A stretch of DNA of 64,000 nucleotides from positions 22,365-86,364 of the forward strand of contig JAAYNP010000027.1 of assembly GCA_012520795.1 (NCBI GenBank). Reading direction: 5' to 3'. Under the pieces are notes generated by a model. The model did not search any database. It was given only the letters and a program-made list of their open reading frames with translations, and was not told where the DNA came from. Below, one piece after another: positions 59,116-64,000 of the stretch. Source of the stretch: Bacillota bacterium (lineage in GTDB: Bacteria; Bacillota; Limnochordia; Darwinibacteriales; DTU012). The position numbers and the translations under genes were made by a program. Every line of letters starts with the position of its first letter. The first letter of the stretch is position 1.

Positions 59116-60855
59116 ATGGCAAAATTTCAATTATTGGTACAACTGCTCCCGGGAACAGCGCCAAAATGGCACTTATCGGAAAACCCTGCCTGGATTGGAG
59201 ATCAATCCATTGTGTTTACCCCTCCCTTGGCAGCGGATCAAGCCTGGATGATTTGGCTGCAGTTGGACAAGCACCGCGGTATGATCAGGAGGCTCTGGGC
59301 GGTAGTCCCTTGGCCGCGCCTGCTGGCCTGGTACGCGAGGAGAGCGCTGCACTTGCGTTTCTCCGGTTATCCCAGGCAGCTGCCGCCCAAGGCCGGGCAA
59401 GAGTGGCGTCTGAGCCCGGATCAGAAGAACGGGCTGGTAAAAGCCGTCAAGCAGCTGTTGGAAGGGCGGTTGATTCCCGACTTCGTGCTGGAAAAGGAGT
59501 TGAGAGCGCAGGGATGGTGGCCTGCCGATATTCGCCAGGCTCTGGACTGGGGATTGCGGGAAGGGCAGTTTGGCGCCATGCCTGGTGCCCAGCGCTTCCC
59601 TTGGGGTGAGCTTCAGTGCAGCCGCTGCATGTCCCTCGTTTCCGAGCTGAGGCCCTGCACCAAGTGCGGCAGGCTGGATTGCCCCGTATGTACGGCTTGT
59701 GCCGCTATCGGTGAAATCCGGGGCTGCACCTGCCTTTGGTTTCTTGATCCCGCCCAGGCATCCAGCGGTGCTGCTGCCGGCACTGCCCCGGCCGAAGCCG
59801 ATCCGCCCCAATTGGAGCTGTGCTTTGAGCTGACAGCGGCTCAAGCTCAAGCCAGCAGGCTGCTGGTACAGTTTATGGACAGCAGCCGGACCCAGGCCCT
59901 GGTTTGGGCTGCATGCGGCGCAGGCAAAACAGAGGTTACCTTTGCCGCCATTCAAGCCGCGCTGGCTAGAGGCATGCACGTGTTGTTTGCCATCCCCCGC
60001 CGCGACGTGGTGCGGGATTTGGCAGAGCGGCTCACGGCAGCCTTTCCCGGAACAAGGGTGGCCGTCCATTACGGCGGCCGGCCGTGGCAGCAGGAAGGCC
60101 CGCTGGTGATTGCCACTACCCACCAGGCACTGCGCTTCTACCGCCGGTTTGGGCTGGTGATCCTGGATGAGGTTGACGCTTACCCTTACCACGGCAGTGA
60201 GATGCTCCGGGTTGGAGTGGAGCGGTCTCTGATTGAGGGCGGGAAGCTGATCGAAATGACAGCGACACCTCACCGTTTGAGCCCTGGATCGAATGTGATT
60301 ACCATCCCGGCCCGCTACCACGGCTACCCTCTCCCAGAGCCGCAGATTCTCAAAATACCACTTCCAGGCTTAGATGAGCTGGCGGATAGGGGGCTGCCGC
60401 CAAGGATCATGGAAATACTCGCAGCCAACAAGAGACCTTGGCTGATCTTTTCACCGACGGTTGCAGCTGTCAGGATCATTGCCGGGCTGATCGGCAAGGC
60501 GCTCAAGTGCCGGGTGTGCTGCAGTTGGGCTGGAGATCGGCAGCGGGATCAGAAGATCGACGGATTTGCCAGCGGCCAATATGAAATCATGGTGGCCACG
60601 TCAATCATGGAGCGGGGGGTTACCCTGGCAAATGTGCAGGTGATGGTCCTGTACAGTGATCATGTTGTTTTTGATGCCAATTCCCTCATTCAAATGGCAG
60701 GAAGGGTTGGCCGAAAAGCCGAACATCCTAATGGAGAGGTTTGGTTCATTGGTACCCGTGTTACCGAGGCAATGCAGGCAGCCATCAAGCGGATTCAGTA
60801 TTTGAACCAGCAAGCGTTTCGCCAAGGGCTGCTCAAAGGAGACGCCTGTGTTTAA
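59116..60855 (+). CDS. comFA: ComFA-like DNA helicase/translocase
   Basis: 579-residue competence ATPase that helps pull DNA into the cell. A Cys4-type zinc finger (CSRCMSLVSELRPCTKCGRL, CPVCTAC), then a superfamily 2 helicase: motif I WAACGAGKTEV, motif II VILDEVDAY, motif III MTATPHR and C-terminal VATSIMERGVTLA and QMAGRVGRK. The N-terminal 150 residues are longer than in Bacillus ComFA and without a clear fold. It overlaps comFC by eight bases. Confidence 0.9.
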   Translation: MAKFQLLVQLLPGTAPKWHLSENPAWIGDQSIVFTPPLAADQAWMIWLQLDKHRGMIRRLWAVVPWPRLLAWYARRALHLRFSGYPRQLPPKAGQEWRLSPDQKNGLVKAVKQLLEGRLIPDFVLEKELRAQGWWPADIRQALDWGLREGQFGAMPGAQRFPWGELQCSRCMSLVSELRPCTKCGRLDCPVCTACAAIGEIRGCTCLWFLDPAQASSGAAAGTAPAEADPPQLELCFELTAAQAQASRLLVQFMDSSRTQALVWAACGAGKTEVTFAAIQAALARGMHVLFAIPRRDVVRDLAERLTAAFPGTRVAVHYGGRPWQQEGPLVIATTHQALRFYRRFGLVILDEVDAYPYHGSEMLRVGVERSLIEGGKLIEMTATPHRLSPGSNVITIPARYHGYPLPEPQILKIPLPGLDELADRGLPPRIMEILAANKRPWLIFSPTVAAVRIIAGLIGKALKCRVCCSWAGDRQRDQKIDGFASGQYEIMVATSIMERGVTLANVQVMVLYSDHVVFDANSLIQMAGRVGRKAEHPNGEVWFIGTRVTEAMQAAIKRIQYLNQQAFRQGLLKGDACV

Positions 60856-61525
60856 GAGCGGAACCGGCCGCAGGTGGGTCAAACCTTGGTTTCAATCGCT
60901 GTGGGAATTGGTTTACCCGTCCCCCGAATACTGCCCTTTTTGCCACACCGGGACTGTCCCAGAGGGTTTGCCGGGTTGCCGCGCCTGTATAGCCAGAATC
61001 AACCCTTCCATGCATCAACTGCGCCTGCCCCGCTACCAAGGATTTGCCGTGGGTTACTATCATGATTATCTGCAGCATTTGCTTTACCAAATCAAATACT
61101 TGAACCAGTACCGGCCGGCGGTTGCTTTAGGCAGGCTGATGGCCTTGGCTGCCAAGGAGCAGCCGGAATTCCAGGCTGTCGACTATTTCCTACCAGTGCC
61201 ACTGCATCACGAACGCCTGCTGATGAGGGGGTTCAACCAGACTGAAGCATTGGTGGAGGGAATGAACCAGGTGTGGCCGCACCGGGTCTGCAGGGCTGCC
61301 CGGCATAAACCGACAGCGTTCCAAAGCGGGCTGCCGCCAAAGGAGCGGATCAAAAACCTGCGCCAGGCTTTTATGCTCGCTGACCCTGCCGTTGTTAAAG
61401 GTAAAAAACTTTTGATCATTGACGACATTTTTACTACGGGAGCAACTTTTTACTCTTTGGCAGATCTCGTCCACCGCTATCAAGGCGTGCCTATGGGATT
61501 GTTTTTAGCTCACAGTGATTCGTGA
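60848..61525 (+). CDS. comFC: ComFC competence protein (PRTase-like)
   Basis: 225-residue protein: two Cys pairs (CPFCHTG, GCRACIAR), then a phosphoribosyltransferase fold with LLIIDDIFTTGATFYSL (PRPP loop) and FLPVPLHHERLLMRGFNQTE. Partner of ComFA in DNA uptake. Starts with GTG overlapping comFA. comFB is not seen between them. Confidence 0.93.
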   Translation: MFKSGTGRRWVKPWFQSLWELVYPSPEYCPFCHTGTVPEGLPGCRACIARINPSMHQLRLPRYQGFAVGYYHDYLQHLLYQIKYLNQYRPAVALGRLMALAAKEQPEFQAVDYFLPVPLHHERLLMRGFNQTEALVEGMNQVWPHRVCRAARHKPTAFQSGLPPKERIKNLRQAFMLADPAVVKGKKLLIIDDIFTTGATFYSLADLVHRYQGVPMGLFLAHSDS

Positions 61526-61540
61526 AAGGAGAGGATCGGC

Positions 61541-61948
61541 ATGTTGCGTAACTGCGCAGACTGCGGCCAAATCTTCGCGCACCCCGTAAACAAGCTGTGC
61601 CCCAGCTGCACCAAGAAACAAAATGAGATGTTTGAGAAGGTCAAAGAGTTTATCCGGATGCATCCCAACGCTACAATTCAGGAAGTCGTGGTCGAAACAG
61701 GCGTTGAGTTTGACAAGGTGCGGGAATTCATCGATGAGGGGCGCCTCAAAATTGTCCCCATCGATGTGGTGTTCCGCTGCCAGATCTGCGGAGCCAAGCT
61801 TTCTTCCGGCCGGATATGCAGTCAGTGCCAAGCCGATTTGCTGCTCAAGGGGGAGAGATTGGAAGAACCGGCTGAGGACAACAACTCCAAGAGGGGAAAA
61901 GTCCATTCTCTGGAACGACGTTCAAGAGAAAGTCGCCGCCATGACTAA
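61541..61948 (+). CDS. YvyF-like flagellar operon protein
   Basis: 135-residue protein of the YvyF family found before flgM in Firmicutes. N-terminal Cys pairs (NCADCGQIF, LCPSCTKKQ), a winged-helix-like middle (ATIQEVVVETGVEFDKVREF), and a second Cys set (CQICGAKL, CSQCQ) suggest zinc ribbons with DNA- or protein-binding. Function in flagellar control is not proven. Confidence 0.85.
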   Translation: MLRNCADCGQIFAHPVNKLCPSCTKKQNEMFEKVKEFIRMHPNATIQEVVVETGVEFDKVREFIDEGRLKIVPIDVVFRCQICGAKLSSGRICSQCQADLLLKGERLEEPAEDNNSKRGKVHSLERRSRESRRHD

Positions 61949-61996
61949 AGATCCCAACCCTTCCATCCGATAATTGTGGTAAGGAGGGAACACAGC

Positions 61997-62269
61997 GTGT
62001 ATATTTCAGGCAAATCTGTACAACGCATTAGCCAAATCTATAATGAACAGAAGAAACCTGTGGGAAAATCCGGCCAAGGGAAAAGAGCAGACAAGGTAAC
62101 CCTTTCTTCTGAAGGCAGACAATTACAAGCCATAATTGCCAAAGCGTCCGCGGAAGTTCCCAGTAAGAAGGCAGAAGAGCTGAAGGCTGCCGTATCTTCA
62201 GGCACCTATCATGTGAAAGGTGAAGATATTGCAGCGAGTATTATCAAATACTACAAGCAGAGGATGTAA
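61997..62269 (+). CDS. flgM: FlgM anti-sigma-28 factor
   Basis: 90-residue protein that binds SigD/FliA until the flagellar hook is complete. Typical opening (ISGKSVQRISQIYNEQ), Lys-rich middle (RADKVTLSSEG) and a helical C-terminus (KKAEELKAAVSSGTYHV, EDIAASIIKYYKQ). GTG 61997 is chosen because AAGGAGGG lies eight bases upstream; GTG 61976 lacks one. Confidence 0.93.
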   Translation: MYISGKSVQRISQIYNEQKKPVGKSGQGKRADKVTLSSEGRQLQAIIAKASAEVPSKKAEELKAAVSSGTYHVKGEDIAASIIKYYKQRM

Positions 62270-62270
62270 A

Positions 62271-62717
62271 ATGCAGGTTATTGATGCCTTTCGGCAAGTC
62301 ATGGAGCAGGAGCTTGCCATCATTGAGCAATTAATTGAAACTGGGCAAACCAAGCGGAAAGTGATTTCTGATTCAGCGCAGCTGAGCAGTGTAGTCGATC
62401 AGGAACGGGCACTGCTGACAAGTCTGGAACAAACTGAACGGGAGCGCTGTCAGCTTTTTGATGTTATGGCGCCCGGCCAAGATTTGCATACTTGGCTAGC
62501 AACCACTGCTGAGACTGATCTTGCCCATCAGGTTCATGGCTTAAGGGCCAAATATCAGGATCTCCAGCAGATTAATCAGCTGAATCAGCAGTTGATTCAG
62601 GAATCGTTAAACTTGGTCCAGTACTGCCTTAATATTTTCGTGGCCGAACCTCCCATGATATATACAAATCCGAAAACGCAGGCCGCGAGCAAGTCGATCA
62701 TCGATCGAAAGGTGTAA
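62271..62717 (+). CDS. flgN: FlgN-like flagellar export chaperone
   Basis: 148-residue helical protein that guards FlgK and FlgL before export. All-helical with heptads (QVMEQELAIIEQLIETG, VVDQERALLTSLEQTERERC) and a polar C-terminal tail. ATG 62271 lies one base after flgM ends, following GAGGATG. Precedes flgK directly. Confidence 0.85.
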   Translation: MQVIDAFRQVMEQELAIIEQLIETGQTKRKVISDSAQLSSVVDQERALLTSLEQTERERCQLFDVMAPGQDLHTWLATTAETDLAHQVHGLRAKYQDLQQINQLNQQLIQESLNLVQYCLNIFVAEPPMIYTNPKTQAASKSIIDRKV

Positions 62718-62723
62718 TGCGAT

Positions 62724-64000
62724 ATGCGAGCTACTTTCAGTGGAATCGAAATAGCCCGGAGGGCGCTGCAGGCTCAGCGGTTGTCGCTGGACACCGTTGG
62801 CCAGAATATTGCCAACGCAAACACACCCGGGTATTCGCGCCAGGTGGCAGTCCACAGTGCCAGCCGCCCTTATCCGATGCCTCAGTTTACGCACAATCCA
62901 GTCAACGGCATGATCGGTACCGGTGTGGAAATTGCCCAGATAAGCCGGATGCGGGATGAATTTATCGAAACGCGCCTCCGCCAAGAACAGCATAATACCA
63001 ATTACTGGCAGATGATCGGCGATGGGCTGGAGCAGGTCGAATTGATTTACAACGAACCATCTGAGAATGGAATCCATCATGCTTTGGAGTTGTTTTGGGA
63101 CGCATGGCAGGAACTGAGCATTAACTCCCACAGCGAGGCAGTCCGTTCTGTGGTGATCCAGCGGGGCGAGGTTGTCGCTTCGGCCATAGGGCATGCGCGG
63201 TACCAGTTGGGTAAACTCCGGGATAATTACAATGATCTGATTGCGGCCAAGGTAAATGAGATCAATTCATATGCTGAGCGGATCGCAGATCTGAACAGAG
63301 ACATTGTCAAAGTGATTGCTGCAGGCTATCAGCCCAATGATTTGATGGACAAGCGTGATCAGCTGCTGCAGGAATTGTCGGAGATCACGAACATCGAAGT
63401 TGTAGCTGACAAGCATGGGTCGGCCAGCGTCAGCATCAGCGGCGCCACTCTGGTCCAGCGGACAGAAGTGTTCAAACTGGATGTCCGGTCCTCTGCAGAA
63501 GAAGTCAGTCCCCCGTACGATCGGGTAGAGGTGATCTGGGAGGGCTCCAATGCACCTGCGGAAATCAGAGGCGGCCAGCTTGCCGGGATCTTGGACTTCC
63601 GCGATCACTTTGTCCAGGATTATATTGCAGATTTGAACCAGTGGACAGCCGATCTTATGAATACTGTCAACGCCATCCACATGGAAGGCTATGATCTGCA
63701 CGGCAATCCCGGGCAAGCCTTCTTTGTCATCCATAATGGTTCAGGGACGGTAACAGCGGATCAGGATCCTAGCCTGAGCATCCAAGTGGGCCTGGAGCAC
63801 CCGGCAGAAATTGCCGCCAGTTCCCTTCTGGACAGTAACGGCGAGGTAGCGGCCGGCAATGGGGAGATTGCCCTGAGGATTGCTCAACTGCGCCATACTC
63901 CGTATACCGGCTTTCAGAATACAATCGGTTCACTCTTTAATGCAATCATATCCAAGATCGGTGTTGATGCTTTGGAGAGCGCGGCAATGGAGAAAAACGG
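62724..64000 (+). CDS. flgK: FlgK hook-filament junction protein (cut by window end)
   Basis: N-terminal 425 residues of FlgK, first of the hook-filament junction proteins. It opens FSGIEIARRALQAQRLSLDT and VGQNIANANTPGYSRQVA, the flagellar rod/hook N-terminal motif, then a D0/D1 coiled coil (MIGTGVEIAQISRMRDEF), QPNDLMDKRDQLLQEL and further family segments. No stop is met before 64000. It completes the order comFA-comFC-yvyF-flgM-flgN-flgK, the same as in Bacillus except for comFB. Confidence 0.95.
   Translation, partial: MRATFSGIEIARRALQAQRLSLDTVGQNIANANTPGYSRQVAVHSASRPYPMPQFTHNPVNGMIGTGVEIAQISRMRDEFIETRLRQEQHNTNYWQMIGDGLEQVELIYNEPSENGIHHALELFWDAWQELSINSHSEAVRSVVIQRGEVVASAIGHARYQLGKLRDNYNDLIAAKVNEINSYAERIADLNRDIVKVIAAGYQPNDLMDKRDQLLQELSEITNIEVVADKHGSASVSISGATLVQRTEVFKLDVRSSAEEVSPPYDRVEVIWEGSNAPAEIRGGQLAGILDFRDHFVQDYIADLNQWTADLMNTVNAIHMEGYDLHGNPGQAFFVIHNGSGTVTADQDPSLSIQVGLEHPAEIAASSLLDSNGEVAAGNGEIALRIAQLRHTPYTGFQNTIGSLFNAIISKIGVDALESAAMEKN

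Noticed and set aside
59173..60321. Minus-strand open frame of 382 codons across comFA
   Set aside because: Antisense shadow of a gene with all helicase motifs; no ribosome site or family pattern.
1..64000. tRNA, rRNA, CRISPR array, insertion sequence or prophage
   Set aside because: No cloverleaf with CCA-type end, no regularly spaced repeats, no transposase or phage-like proteins were found by reading; this is by eye and not exhaustive.

Overview
The window looks like part of the chromosome of a diderm member of the Firmicutes (Bacillota), of the kind found in Limnochordia, Halanaerobia or Negativicutes. Two sets of genes support this. One set builds a Gram-negative-type outer membrane: BamA, two OmpH/Skp chaperones, an LptF/G permease, LptD, LptC, LptA, LptB, FabZ, an LpxB-like protein, an SLH-domain porin and several barrels ending in Phe. 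The other set is typically Firmicute: DegS/DegU, ComFA/ComFC, YvyF-FlgM-FlgN-FlgK in Bacillus order, a BY-kinase with a CpsB-type phosphatase, VanZ, and a ThiI without rhodanese domain. The exact order cannot be fixed from the sequence alone. No rRNA, tRNA, CRISPR array, prophage or insertion sequence was found.

Layout. 1-16.2 kb: the outer-membrane biogenesis block, beginning with the end of an unknown gene, then bamA, ompH x2, two small barrels, lptF/G, lptD, lptC, lptA, an unusual two-gene ABC system, fabZ, lpxB-like, lptB and a DUF3084 gene. 16.2-22 kb: a large SLH-porin (OmpM type), a RuvC/YqgF-fold protein, a second barrel with a degenerate SLH-like start, and a periplasmic protein of unknown role. 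22-30.2 kb: an exopolysaccharide operon with a 12-repeat SLBB export protein, Wzz, BY-kinase, PHP phosphatase, a ParB-like protein, a small Cys protein and VanZ. 30.2-35.7 kb (minus strand): thiI with a cysteine desulfurase, and tldD/tldE. 35.8-44.2 kb: aroA-aroB, a GH2 glycosidase facing a YetA/PcRGLX-like protein, and metK with a hairpin in its leader. 44.2-48.1 kb: a 56-residue secreted peptide gene, a lipoprotein, degS-degU and an HD-domain protein. 48.2-58.7 kb: a c-di-GMP-I riboswitch followed by a full Tad/Flp pilus operon. 58.7-64 kb: a LuxR-type HTH gene, comFA-comFC, and yvyF-flgM-flgN-flgK (flgK runs off the end).

How it fits together. Bam and Lpt genes make the outer membrane; the SLH porin probably ties it to the cell wall; the SLBB protein and the Tad secretin cross the periplasm to it. 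Both of these spanning proteins carry far more repeats than usual (12 SLBB, about 7 BON-like), which may reflect a wide or wall-filled periplasm. In Bacillus, degSU, comF and flgM-flgN-flgK lie close together; here the pilus locus with its own c-di-GMP switch lies between degSU and comF, so motility, competence and surface attachment genes sit side by side.

Most interesting leads: the ABC system inside the Lpt block (9687-12590), the LpxB-like protein with altered active-site motifs, the riboswitch-controlled Tad operon, the repeat-expanded spanning proteins, and the small secreted peptide gene at 44259-44429.
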